Positions 1-6,795 of a stretch of 30,058 nucleotides of DNA are shown in pieces. Position numbers and translations under genes: made by a program. Numbering within the stretch: the first letter of the stretch is position 1; each line of letters opens with the position of its first letter. Under the pieces are notes generated by a model. It ran no database searches and was not told where the DNA came from. It saw only the letters and a program-made list of their open reading frames with translations. Source of the DNA: Cyanobacteria bacterium UBA11370. Lineage in GTDB: Bacteria; Cyanobacteriota; Cyanobacteriia; Cyanobacteriales; Coleofasciculaceae. Location: positions 9,437-39,494 of the forward strand of contig DNGI01000322.1 of NCBI GenBank assembly GCA_003486645.1, given 5' to 3'.

Positions 1-21
1 AACAAACAACAAACAACTAAT
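1..21. repeat. Heptamer tandem array touching a stop codon
   Basis: Three 7-bp units are visible: AACAAAC, AACAAAC, AACTAAT. The last unit contains the TAG stop codon (complement of 17-19) of the minus-strand propeller gene. The array may extend to the left of the window. It belongs to the heptamer family seen throughout the window, similar in style to the short tandemly repeated repetitive (STRR) sequences known from filamentous cyanobacteria. Confidence 0.7.
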
Positions 22-1138
22 ACTCTTCTGGTGGTTCTTTAATGAAAGCCAAATGAGGTCTAACCAAACCACTACTTAGACTTACCCAAGCTAATCCTTC
101 GGTTGTTCCCACCCATAACTTATTCCCCGTATCCGGCGACAGCGACAGAATATGGTCAGAAGGAAGATTAGATAGTTCACCTAAAACTGCCCCTGTTTCT
201 GCTCTAATTTTTAATAAGCCACTTTCAGTTCCGACCCACACACTTCCATCTAAAGCAAAGCGAACAGAGGTCACACTGCGTCCTCTCAACGGGGTGACAG
301 AACGTGGCTCTTGAAAGGGATTTTGGGGGTCAATCACCAGTAAACTATTAGGAGTTCCTGCCCAAAGTTTGCCATCGGGTCCAGTGGTTAAGGTTTGAAT
401 GATTGTTCCGGGTAAATTACTAATCCGACCAATCACAAAAGCACTAGCCGTATCGACCTGCACTAATCCTTCTAATGTACCAACCCAGAGTTGACCGTCC
501 TGATCTAAAGTAAGAGCATTCGCGCTAACACCGGGAAGTTTTTGTAGGGTAGTCATCAATAATCCTTGGTCAGGACTGATGAGAGTAAGACCGCGATCGC
601 TTCCGACCCAAAGATACCCCCGGCGATCTACTAACAGAGATAATACACGGTTAGAGGGAAGGGTAAAGTTTTGGGCGGTTACTTCATTACTGCGGGGGTC
701 TACTCGCAATAACCCATCGTAAGTTCCGACCCAAATTCGCCCTACTCGGTCTTGCGCTAAGGCACCAATTGTGTAATTGGGTAGATCAATACGAGCCATG
801 AGTCGTCCGCTATTCGGATTAATTCGTGCTAACCCTAACCAGGAACCCACCCATAGATCGCCTGTATAATCGGGTTGCAAAGCAGGGACTCGAAAATCTT
901 TAGGTAAGGGTTGCACCTCTCGCCGCAAGCGTTCTGGAGGGAGTGGATCACCTCCTGGGGGAGGCGGAGTGCCTTGATAATCGGGAGGCGACTCAATCTG
1001 GGCGATATTGGTTTGTGCTAAAACCTGATTGCGATCGACCTGTACCAATTTATCTGGCGTTACTTTGAACACAGGGATGTTTAACCCCAGCACCGTGACC
1101 GCAAAAACAAGACTGATACAGGTATTTCCAAACCCCAT
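17..1138 (-). CDS. Secreted seven-bladed beta-propeller protein (two-component-regulator-type propeller repeats)
   Basis: The 373-residue protein has a hydrophobic N-terminus (residues 5-25) that looks like a signal peptide or anchor. A Pro-rich linker follows (about 50-75). Seven repeats then run from about 93 to 355, each with a core such as LWVGSWLGLARI, IWVGTYDGLLRV or LWVGTTEGLAWV, spaced about 40 residues apart. This W-V-G-T-x-x-G-L pattern is the Reg_prop propeller blade found in periplasmic sensor domains of hybrid histidine kinases and in stand-alone lyases and sensors. No kinase or output domain is attached, so it is probably a periplasmic binding or scaffold protein; its ligand is unknown. 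The start at 1138 (ATG) places the signal segment at the N-terminus. No strong Shine-Dalgarno sequence is visible. The stop codon lies inside a heptamer array. Confidence 0.8.
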   Translation of the reverse strand: MGFGNTCISLVFAVTVLGLNIPVFKVTPDKLVQVDRNQVLAQTNIAQIESPPDYQGTPPPPGGDPLPPERLRREVQPLPKDFRVPALQPDYTGDLWVGSWLGLARINPNSGRLMARIDLPNYTIGALAQDRVGRIWVGTYDGLLRVDPRSNEVTAQNFTLPSNRVLSLLVDRRGYLWVGSDRGLTLISPDQGLLMTTLQKLPGVSANALTLDQDGQLWVGTLEGLVQVDTASAFVIGRISNLPGTIIQTLTTGPDGKLWAGTPNSLLVIDPQNPFQEPRSVTPLRGRSVTSVRFALDGSVWVGTESGLLKIRAETGAVLGELSNLPSDHILSLSPDTGNKLWVGTTEGLAWVSLSSGLVRPHLAFIKEPPEEY

Positions 1139-1243
1139 GGTTGGTTAGTTCCTCGGATTTGTACTTTTCTATATTAGGACTTAGGGAATGGAGAATCGAG
1201 GCGTGGAGACAATGCCAGAATAATTACTTTTCCCCTTCTCCCT

Positions 1244-1257
1244 TTCCGACTTCCGAC
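1244..1257. repeat. Two heptamer units next to a stop codon
   Basis: TTCCGAC occurs twice in tandem, and the stop codon of the minus-strand Uma2-family gene (1258-1260) follows directly. This is a minimal member of the heptamer family of the window. Confidence 0.5.
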
Positions 1258-2106
1258 CTACTCCAGTCCTTCGGCTTCCAGGTCAATACCCATTGCTTTT
1301 AATCGTTCAGCTAGTCTAGCTGCTTTTTGCTCTGCTTGTTCAGCCCGTTGGTGTTCTTGTTCAGCCCGTTGGTGTTCTTGTTCAGCTCGTTGGTGTTCTT
1401 GTTCAGCCCGTTGTTTCTCTAACTCTGCTCGTTCATGACCTGTTAAAAGCAAATTACCGTCATTATCCCACCAGCGTAACCATAATTGGGTTTGATTCTG
1501 ATAGCTACCGTGCCATAACCCTAATTCCACACCCATTGTCGCAATTGGATAGTGTCCTCGTTCATTGGGTGCTAATTTTTGATAGGAAAAATCACTCCAA
1601 TGATATACCTCTAATTTGCCTGTTTTGATTTCATAAATTCCATAGTAAGGAATGCGAATAATCCGCTCGTACACCCATAATTTCCCAGGCTTAATCGTCT
1701 CTCCTTCCGGGGAAATAGATAACGCCGTTGCGTCTCGTTCTTCTGTCCCATCACCACTCGCAAATTCTAAGGCAATAGTCGGAGCCATAAATTCTCGCCA
1801 CAGAACATAAGAACGGCGAATTTCTCCATTGAGCAGGGGGGGAACGTTGGCAACATAAAACCAATCTGGGGCTTCTGCTCCTTTTTCTGGGGGGTCAGTT
1901 TCCCGCCAATAAATACCGCAATCTTGTCCAATGGCATAGTTCCCGTCGGGGTGGAGTTGCTGCAAAATTTGCCCAATCGAATCGGTCAAAATAATACTTT
2001 GGGGATGCTCTTGAAAATTCTTCACGAATGTACCGTCTGACTCTGGCAGTTGAGTATGGTCAGGGAATGGGGGAGGTAAATCAAGGCGGGTTTTTGTTTC
2101 TGTCAT
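1258..2106 (-). CDS. Uma2/DUF820-family protein with C-terminal coiled coil
   Basis: The 282-residue protein belongs to the Uma2 (DUF820) family, which is greatly expanded in cyanobacteria and has a PD-(D/E)XK nuclease-like fold. Visible family features are PDW (D81), the strand TIALEFASGD containing E114, and the segment KLWVYERIIRIPYYGIYE, where the family normally has its structural Lys and Tyr. The C-terminal 70 residues are a Glu/Arg/Gln-rich coiled coil with four near-identical heptads RAEQEHQ, typical of cyanobacterial members. I chose the ATG at 2106 rather than 2232. The upstream stretch is low-complexity (repeated KSAA encoded by 12-bp DNA repeats), and the family N-terminus (MTETKTRL...PPPFP) starts at 2106. 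Some members are annotated as endonucleases, but the native role is unknown. Confidence 0.75.
   Translation of the reverse strand: MTETKTRLDLPPPFPDHTQLPESDGTFVKNFQEHPQSIILTDSIGQILQQLHPDGNYAIGQDCGIYWRETDPPEKGAEAPDWFYVANVPPLLNGEIRRSYVLWREFMAPTIALEFASGDGTEERDATALSISPEGETIKPGKLWVYERIIRIPYYGIYEIKTGKLEVYHWSDFSYQKLAPNERGHYPIATMGVELGLWHGSYQNQTQLWLRWWDNDGNLLLTGHERAELEKQRAEQEHQRAEQEHQRAEQEHQRAEQAEQKAARLAERLKAMGIDLEAEGLE
1336..1419 (-). repeat. Four tandem 21-bp repeats inside the Uma2 coiled coil
   Basis: Units start at 1336, 1357, 1378 and 1399, and each encodes RAEQEHQ or a close variant on the minus strand. The first two are identical, the third differs by one base and the fourth is degenerate at its end. 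The near identity at the DNA level points to recent slippage or unequal exchange, so coiled-coil length probably varies between strains. Confidence 0.8.
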
Positions 2107-2160
2107 GGGGAGTGGGGTGTGGAATTCTATCTCTGGGGGACACTGAGGATATGCACAGTT

Positions 2161-2216
2161 GGCAGCGGATTTGGCAGCGGATTTGGCAGCGGATTTGGTA
2201 ACGGATGTAACGGATG
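2161..2216. repeat. Tandem 12-bp and 9-bp repeats upstream of the Uma2 gene
   Basis: GGCAGCGGATTT occurs three times in tandem (2161-2196), followed by TAACGGATG twice (2199-2216). The repeats stay in frame with the downstream minus-strand gene and would encode Ala/Lys/Ser repeats if translated. I regard them as leader sequence, which is why the later ATG at 2106 was preferred. Confidence 0.75.
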
Positions 2217-2359
2217 TGAAATTCTTCTTCACTCTCCTACCTATTATTATTCTCTACCTCTGCGCTACACTCGGCTGATGCAACGTTTTATGAACAAATT
2301 GAGGCTCTGAGCTTTATTAATGAGGTGTTGAGCTTCTTTAATTTGGAACGGCGATCGCT

Positions 2360-2569
2360 TTGATTATTCCTGAGATACCCGAAGACTTTAAACAAACTCC
2401 CCGCTATGAGGTGAAAGTTGGGAGTGGTAATCAAAAACAACGGATTTATTTCACTCATATCCCCAACTCAACCGCGAATGCTGTGATTACTGATCCAGCG
2501 CGTGAATTAAGTCCGAATAAGGCTCAGATCGGCTCTACCACCAAGGGTAACTTCATGCACCAATTGTAA
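2360..2569 (+). CDS. Small uncertain reading frame, possibly a gene remnant
   Basis: A 69-codon frame starts with TTG at 2360 and has balanced, protein-like composition (IPEIPEDF..., QRIYFTHIP, ITDPARELSPN). Another open frame immediately upstream (about 2229-2363) reads coding-like text ending FINEVLSFFNLERRSL and stops at TGA 2361-2363. That stop overlaps the TTG, so the two may be pieces of one gene split by a frameshift or a coupled pair. Neither piece has an ATG or a Shine-Dalgarno sequence, and I do not recognise a family. It may be non-coding or a relic. Confidence 0.25.
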   Translation: MIIPEIPEDFKQTPRYEVKVGSGNQKQRIYFTHIPNSTANAVITDPARELSPNKAQIGSTTKGNFMHQL

Positions 2570-2614
2570 CAATTATTTTACAAAAATAAATATTTCTGTT
2601 TTTTGATAAATCAA

Positions 2615-2700
2615 ACTTATACATTTTGCAAGAATATTTGAATTATAAGTGATACCACTTCTTGGTATAGTGGCAATTGTCGATGAATAATATTGACTCT
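2615..2700 (+). promoter_or_regulatory. Candidate rbc operon promoter with two inverted repeats
   Basis: Two perfect inverted repeats lie close together: ACTTATA (2615-2621) with TATAAGT (2644-2650), and ATACCA (2652-2657) with TGGTAT (2663-2668). A TAATAT hexamer follows at 2688-2693 without a good -35 box at the right distance. If transcription starts near 2700, the repeats are centred near -68 and -40. This is the usual geometry of LysR-type activators, the family that regulates rbc operons (CbbR/RbcR/CmpR). The sequence shows the repeats directly; the regulator and the start site are inference. Confidence 0.4.
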
Positions 2701-2702
2701 TA

Positions 2703-3255
2703 CCGACTAAACCTAGTCGGGTGACAAAGTTAACTTAACCCAAGCAGCTTTGTCGTCAAAGAGAGAGTATTAGGACATTCCAGGCAAGAGTCCAAAACTA
2801 AAAATTGGGGGAACCGTTCGCTTCTCAAAGGCAAGTTATACTCACCAAGGTCATAAATCGAGCATTCAACTCAGCTATTCGCTCTTGATTAATCAGCGTT
2901 TCTAGGTGACGGCTGAATACTGATCGCTGACCGCTCAAAGTATAGTCAATTCTGAGATAAGAATTTGGCTCCCTCAGATTCGGGCAGAACGAACACTAGT
3001 GAACACCCCTAGTTGAACGCGATCGCTTGCCAGTCAAAGGCTAAAAGAAAGAGGTTTTGGGATTTGCTCCAAAAAACCCTAGAGTTTTTTGTGGTTCAGC
3101 AGGGGGAGTGTTAACTGGCGTTCTAGCTCAAGTTCAATCGGCATTGATTTCCCGTCAACCCCTTGGGGACAAGTGGGAGAGTCGTGTCAACTTCGCTCAT
3201 GCGAAATAACAACTTAGCCTGTCGCAACATTCAGTAGTTCCGAAGGAAGGAAACC
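2703..3255 (+). promoter_or_regulatory. Long structured 5' leader of rbcL
   Basis: About 550 bases before rbcL contain no convincing gene. Visible structures are a perfect 7-bp hairpin with a 4-base loop (CCGACTA 2703-2709, TAGTCGG 2714-2720), a 7-bp inverted repeat GACAAAG (2723-2729) with CTTTGTC (2748-2754), and AAAAAAC (3071-3077) with GTTTTTT (3084-3090) around a 6-base loop. The last could form either an attenuator-like or a processing structure. A HIP1 octamer lies near 3019. A good Shine-Dalgarno sequence (AAGGAAGG, 3243-3250) sits 5 bases before the ATG. Long rbcL leaders are known in Nostoc/Anabaena. Confidence 0.5.
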
Positions 3256-4686
3256 ATGTCTTATTCGTCAACTAAAACCCAGTCAAAATCTGGGTATCAA
3301 GCCGGGGTAAAAGATTATAAATTAACGTACTACACTCCGGATTACACTCCTAAAGATACCGATATTCTGGCGGCATTTCGCGTGACCCCACAACCCGGTG
3401 TACCTCCTGAAGAAGCGGGTGCTGCTGTTGCGGCGGAGTCTTCTACAGGGACTTGGACAACGGTGTGGACGGATCTGTTGACCGACCTTGATCGCTACAA
3501 AGGCCGTTGCTACGATATTGAGCCAGTACGTGGGGAAGACAACCAGTACATCTGTTTTGTTGCCTACCCCTTGGATCTGTTTGAAGAAGGCTCTGTCACC
3601 AATATGTTGACCTCCATCGTGGGGAACGTGTTTGGGTTCAAAGCCTTACGTGCCCTGCGTTTGGAAGACCTCCGCATTCCAATTGCGTACCTCAAAACCT
3701 TCCAAGGCCCTCCTCACGGAATTACGGTAGAACGGGATAAGCTCAACAAGTACGGTCGTCCTCTATTAGGGTGTACGATTAAGCCCAAGCTGGGTCTGTC
3801 TGCTAAGAACTACGGTCGTGCGGTTTACGAGTGTCTGCGCGGTGGTTTAGACTTCACCAAAGACGACGAAAACATCAACTCTCAGCCCTTCATGCGCTGG
3901 CGCGATCGCTTCCTGTTCGTTCAAGAAGCCATTGAAAAAGCCCAGGCTGAAACTGGGGAAGTTAAAGGTCACTACCTGAACGTTACCGCCCCCACCTGCG
4001 AAGAAATGATGGAGCGTGCTGAATTTGCGAAATCAATCAATACGCCCATTATCATGCACGACTACCTGACAGGTGGCTTCACGGCTAACACAACCTTAGC
4101 GAAGTGGTGCCGTCGTAACGGTGTCCTGCTGCACATTCACCGCGCGATGCACGCCGTCATTGACCGTCAGAAGAACCACGGTATCCACTTCCGCGTACTC
4201 GCCAAGTGCCTCCGGATGTCTGGTGGTGACCACCTCCACTCCGGTACAGTGGTTGGTAAGCTGGAAGGTGAAAAAGGTATCACCATGGGCTTTGTGGATC
4301 TGATGCGCGAAGACCACATCGAACAAGACCGGGAACGAGGAATTTACTTCACCCAAGATTGGGCCTCTATGCCTGGTGTTATGCCTGTAGCCTCTGGTGG
4401 TATTCACGTTTGGCATATGCCTGCGCTGGTGGAAATCTTCGGTGATGATTCTTGCCTCCAGTTCGGTGGTGGTACCTTGGGACACCCCTGGGGTAATGCT
4501 CCCGGTGCTACCGCGAACCGTGTCGCCCTGGAAGCTTGTATCCAAGCCCGTAACGAAGGTCGTAACCTGTTCAAAGAAGGCGGCGATGTTATTCGTGAAG
4601 CTTGCAAGTGGAGTCCTGAATTGGCGGCAGCTTGCGAACTGTGGAAGGAAATCAAGTTCGAGTTCGAGGCGATGGATACCGTCTAA
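3256..4686 (+). CDS. rbcL: Ribulose-1,5-bisphosphate carboxylase/oxygenase large subunit, form IB
   Basis: The 476-residue protein is full length. It catalyses CO2 fixation onto ribulose bisphosphate in carboxysomes as an L8S8 complex with rbcS. Key residues are all present, at spinach numbering plus one: K176 and K178 in [10 protein letters not shown], carbamylated K202 with metal ligands D204 and E205 in DFTKDDEN, H295 in HIHRAMHAV, and loop-6 K335 in VGKLEGE. The ATG follows a good Shine-Dalgarno sequence. Codon use is that of a highly expressed gene, with many C-ending codons. It is the first gene of the rbcL-rbcX-rbcS operon and its TAA is followed at once by a heptamer array. Open frames on the opposite strand are shadows of its codon bias. 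Confidence 0.99.
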   Translation: MSYSSTKTQSKSGYQAGVKDYKLTYYTPDYTPKDTDILAAFRVTPQPGVPPEEAGAAVAAESSTGTWTTVWTDLLTDLDRYKGRCYDIEPVRGEDNQYICFVAYPLDLFEEGSVTNMLTSIVGNVFGFKALRALRLEDLRIPIAYLKTFQGPPHGITVERDKLNKYGRPLLGCTIKPKLGLSAKNYGRAVYECLRGGLDFTKDDENINSQPFMRWRDRFLFVQEAIEKAQAETGEVKGHYLNVTAPTCEEMMERAEFAKSINTPIIMHDYLTGGFTANTTLAKWCRRNGVLLHIHRAMHAVIDRQKNHGIHFRVLAKCLRMSGGDHLHSGTVVGKLEGEKGITMGFVDLMREDHIEQDRERGIYFTQDWASMPGVMPVASGGIHVWHMPALVEIFGDDSCLQFGGGTLGHPWGNAPGATANRVALEACIQARNEGRNLFKEGGDVIREACKWSPELAAACELWKEIKFEFEAMDTV

Positions 4687-4774
4687 TTAGTTGTTGGTTG
4701 TTGGTTGTTAGTTGTTGGAAAGGAAAAGTATTTTCTGGCTAACAACTAATAACTAAAAACGAATAACTAACAAC
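4687..4774. repeat. Two opposed heptamer arrays in the rbcL-rbcX spacer
   Basis: Four TTRGTTG units (TTAGTTG, TTGGTTG, TTGGTTG, TTAGTTG) run from 4687 to 4714. After a 25-base gap, five complementary units (TAACAAC, TAATAAC, TAAAAAC, GAATAAC, TAACAAC) run from 4740 to 4774. The opposed arrays can pair into a long imperfect hairpin, including G-U pairs, in the operon mRNA. The first array begins at the base after the rbcL stop codon. STRR arrays in this spacer are known from other filamentous cyanobacteria; a role in transcript processing or differential rbcL/rbcX abundance is inference. Confidence 0.85.
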
Positions 4775-4796
4775 TGATTGGGGCTGCGGTCAGAAC

Positions 4797-5183
4797 ATGG
4801 ATCTAAAACGAGTTGCGAAAGATACTGCCAAGACGCTGATCAGTTACCTGACCTATCAAGCACTGCGGACTGTCCTGGATCAATTGAAAGAAACTGACCC
4901 GCCCCAGGCGTATTGGTTAAATTCTTTTTCCTCCAATACAAGTATCCAAGATGGAGAAGCGTATATTGAGGAATTGCTCCGGGCAAGGCAAGAGTTAGCG
5001 TTTCGGATCATGACCGTGCGAGAGTATTTGGCAGACGAGATAGCAGAGTTCTTGCCTGAAATGGTTCGTACTGGAATTCAGCAGTCGAACATGGAACATC
5101 GCCGTCAGCATTTGGAGCGGATTACGCAACTCACAATTCCAGATCATCCAGCCCCTCCCGAACACCAAACAGACGAGGAATGA
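4797..5183 (+). CDS. rbcX: RuBisCO assembly chaperone RbcX
   Basis: The 128-residue protein matches RbcX, the homodimeric, all-helical chaperone that clamps the RbcL C-terminus and helps RbcL8 core assembly before RbcS binds. Visible family features are the N-terminus DLKRVAKDTAKTLISYLTYQAL, the segment QLKETDPPQAYWLNSFSS, and the central helices LLRARQELAFRIMTVREYLADEIAEFLPEMV that build the binding groove. The C-terminal tail (about 110-128) is acidic and proline-rich, as is usual and variable. It lies between rbcL and rbcS. No strong Shine-Dalgarno sequence precedes the ATG. Its stop codon TGA is formed by a GAGGAAT heptamer array. Confidence 0.97.
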   Translation: MDLKRVAKDTAKTLISYLTYQALRTVLDQLKETDPPQAYWLNSFSSNTSIQDGEAYIEELLRARQELAFRIMTVREYLADEIAEFLPEMVRTGIQQSNMEHRRQHLERITQLTIPDHPAPPEHQTDEE

Positions 5184-5195
5184 GGAATGAGGAAT
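5175..5195. repeat. Heptamer array spanning the rbcX stop codon
   Basis: GAGGAAT occurs three times in tandem. The rbcX TGA (5181-5183) is formed across the first and second unit, so the array encodes the last residues of RbcX and supplies its stop. Confidence 0.8.
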
Positions 5196-5265
5196 GAGTT
5201 AATAATTCAGCACTCAAAACTCCTACTGTTGCATACCTGTACTTCAATCTAAAACGTTAAATCCC

Positions 5266-5619
5266 ATGCAAACGCTACCAAAAGAACGTCGTTACGAAAC
5301 CCTGTCTTATTTGCCCCCGCTGAGTGATGCTCAGATCATCAAACAAGTCGAATATATTTTGGATCAGGGTTATATTCCAGCGATCGAATTCAGCGAAGGA
5401 TCAGAACCAACTCAACACTTCTGGACATTGTGGAAGTTGCCCTTGTTCAATGCTCGTACTCCTAAAGAAGTGATGGCTGAAGTGGATGCTTGTCGCTCTG
5501 AATATCGCAATTGTTTTGTGCGAGTTGTTGGATTTGACAACATCAAGCAGTGCCAAGTTCTGAGCTTCATTGTTTATAAGCCGAATGAGGCTGCTGGTGG
5601 TCGTACTCGCTACTACTAA
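5266..5619 (+). CDS. rbcS: Ribulose-1,5-bisphosphate carboxylase small subunit
   Basis: The 117-residue protein is slightly longer than the usual 109-113 of cyanobacterial RbcS. It has the conserved N-terminus [26 protein letters not shown], the YIPAIEFSE strand, [13 protein letters not shown], and [28 protein letters not shown] near the end. The short C-terminal tail ends AAGGRTRYY. It caps the large-subunit octamer in the L8S8 enzyme. It is the last gene of the rbc operon, with 82 bases between it and rbcX and a strong terminator downstream. Confidence 0.98.
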   Translation: MQTLPKERRYETLSYLPPLSDAQIIKQVEYILDQGYIPAIEFSEGSEPTQHFWTLWKLPLFNARTPKEVMAEVDACRSEYRNCFVRVVGFDNIKQCQVLSFIVYKPNEAAGGRTRYY

Positions 5620-5663
5620 TTTTATCGGCTAATTTCTGGATTTTTCTGACATGGAGAGTATTG

Positions 5664-5691
5664 GGAGAGGTGGAATAGCCTCTCCTTTTTT
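5664..5691 (+). terminator. Rho-independent terminator of the rbc operon
   Basis: A perfect 7-bp GC-rich stem, GGAGAGG (5664-5670) with CCTCTCC (5679-5685), closes an 8-base loop and is followed directly by six T (5686-5691). It lies 44 bases after the rbcS stop codon. Confidence 0.92.
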
Positions 5692-5708
5692 GTGGGTAAT
5701 TAATACCA

Positions 5709-5750
5709 TTTTAGATTTTAGATTTTGGATTTTGGATTTTGGATTTTAGA
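5709..5750. repeat. Six-unit heptamer array
   Basis: Six units in perfect 7-bp phase are visible: TTTTAGA twice, TTTTGGA three times and TTTTAGA once. The array lies just after the rbc terminator, in the convergent spacer. Confidence 0.9.
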
Positions 5751-5824
5751 TGCAAGGATTGGGGAAGCTCCACTCTGTCAGACTTTCAGCCATTCATCTG
5801 TTGTGTTTCCTTTTTAAATTGGTA

Positions 5825-5856
5825 TAAGATATCACTCTGACAAGAGCGATATCTTA
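5825..5856. other. Strong 32-base hairpin in a convergent spacer
   Basis: TAAGATATC (5825-5833) pairs with GATATCTTA (5848-5856). After an A/C mismatch, CTCT (5835-5838) pairs with AGAG (5843-5846) around the loop GACA. Additional GG/CC pairing is possible just outside. No T-run follows on either strand, so it is not a standard terminator; it may be a transcript-end structure or a small repeat element. Confidence 0.6.
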
Positions 5857-5872
5857 CCACCTTTCACTATTC

Positions 5873-6145
5873 TCAAATCATCACGTCTTCCGTACTTGCA
5901 GCAGAAATCGTTACTGTTTCCAGATCCGGTTGAATATCAAAAACCACAATAAAAGAAGCATGAGGCATAAGCTGACGCAAACACCGCAAGTGACCATCAG
6001 CATCAGACCGACTGCGGAATCGCCCAATGATAGTTTTTTGCATATTCGGACGTAAGTGAGCGATCGCCCAAGGATAAAGACGTTTTCGGTAGCCAATTGG
6101 ATAAGTTTCTGGCGCGAAATCGTTGCGATTGATATTATGTGGCAT
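5873..6145 (-). CDS. Small conserved cyanobacterial protein of unknown function
   Basis: The 90-residue protein contains YPWAIAHLRPNMQKTIIGRFRS followed by RSDADGHLRCLRQLMPHASFIVVFD. I recognise this as a pattern of small uncharacterised cyanobacterial proteins, with an R-F-R-S-R-S-D-A-x-G-H-L core and a hydrophobic strand ending VFD. There is no signal peptide or membrane segment, so it is probably cytoplasmic. Its length and both ends look complete, and the start codon at 6145 has no visible Shine-Dalgarno sequence. It converges with the rbc operon. No function can be assigned. Confidence 0.7.
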   Translation of the reverse strand: MPHNINRNDFAPETYPIGYRKRLYPWAIAHLRPNMQKTIIGRFRSRSDADGHLRCLRQLMPHASFIVVFDIQPDLETVTISAASTEDVMI

Positions 6146-6178
6146 GATTAGTTTGTATCCGTAAGGAACATAGGAAAG

Positions 6179-6220
6179 GGCGTTAGCGAGTCTCTTGGCA
6201 GTGATGTACTAACGCCTTTT
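6179..6220. other. Inverted repeat with T-run in the divergent spacer
   Basis: GGCGTTAG (6179-6186) pairs with CTAACGCC (6209-6216), with a 22-base loop, followed on the plus strand by TTTTCTTTT. It has the form of a terminator, but no plus-strand gene ends here. It also lies in the leader of the minus-strand small gene starting at 6145. Confidence 0.4.
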
Positions 6221-6268
6221 CTTTTATGATTAAAAGACTTATGCACAGCGATTGTCAATTGTCAATGT

Positions 6269-6291
6269 TTAGCGCTAATTTTTAACGCTAA
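6269..6291. promoter_or_regulatory. Candidate operator of the XRE-type regulator
   Basis: A perfect 10-bp palindrome TTAGCGCTAA (6269-6278) is followed by a second half-site CGCTAA (6286-6291), 13 bases after the first. It lies 25 bases before the ATG of a helix-turn-helix protein, the usual place for an autoregulatory operator. Binding is inference. Confidence 0.35.
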
Positions 6292-6316
6292 TCGAGTTTA
6301 GAACCTGCCATAATTT

Positions 6317-6541
6317 ATGAATCTGAGAGCGTTGAGAGAACGTGCAGGGCTGATTATCCGCCATGTAGCCATGGAAATAAAATGCTCGGAATCTTCAATC
6401 CGCAACTGGGAAAAGGGTAGAACAATGCCGAGGCTGGAAGTCTGGCAAGTATTCCGCCTACGGGATTTGTATCAATGTACAGAAGCAGAACTCGTACAAG
6501 CGGTTAAAGAATCGATGCTGAGTGAAGAGATGCAATCTTAA
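6317..6541 (+). CDS. XRE-family helix-turn-helix protein
   Basis: The 74-residue protein is essentially a single Cro/cI-type DNA-binding domain. It starts MNLRALRERAGLIIRHVA (helix 1 and turn), followed by the recognition region CSESSIRNWEKGRTMPRLEV with the typical W-E-K-G-R-x-x-P motif at about residues 31-39, then two closing helices. No effector domain is present, so it probably acts as a dimeric repressor or antitoxin-like regulator. It stands alone, with a palindromic operator candidate just upstream, which suggests autoregulation. The target genes are unknown. Confidence 0.8.
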   Translation: MNLRALRERAGLIIRHVAMEIKCSESSIRNWEKGRTMPRLEVWQVFRLRDLYQCTEAELVQAVKESMLSEEMQS

Positions 6542-6581
6542 TTTTCAGTTTTATTTTGAATACCTTGCCGCAAGTCAGTGA

Positions 6582-6645
6582 GTAGGGTGCGTCAGACAAT
6601 CAAGCTAGTAATAGACGATTAACTTAAAAATCTGACGCACCCTAC
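6582..6645. mobile_element. REP-like element, copy 1
   Basis: A perfect 15-bp inverted repeat, GTAGGGTGCGTCAGA (6582-6596) with TCTGACGCACCCTAC (6631-6645), encloses a 34-bp centre. Its position directly downstream of a RAYT-type transposase gene is the typical arrangement of REP sequences mobilised by that enzyme family. Confidence 0.75.
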
Positions 6646-6709
6646 AGCTCATATATGTCATACTTAGTTATTGATTGCCGACATTTTCAGGAATATTAAT
6701 AGTCAGTGA

Positions 6710-6773
6710 GTAGGGTGCGTCAGACAATCAAGCTAGTAATAGACGATTAACTTAAAAATCTGACGCACCCTAC
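6710..6773. mobile_element. REP-like element, copy 2
   Basis: This is an identical copy of the 15-bp inverted repeat (arms 6710-6724 and 6759-6773) with the same centre, offset by 128 bp from copy 1 as part of the tandem duplication. Confidence 0.75.
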
Positions 6774-6795
6774 AGCTCATATATGTCATATTTGG

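Noticed and set aside
2119..2310. Plus-strand frame with Gly/Ser/Phe repeats
   Set aside because: It is the complement of the 12-bp repeats and the Uma2 leader. The repeated GSGF text is an artefact of the DNA repeat.
4096..4655. Open frames on the minus strand and in a second plus frame across rbcL
   Set aside because: They lie entirely within rbcL, follow from its strong codon bias, and their translations have no domain-like features or start signals.
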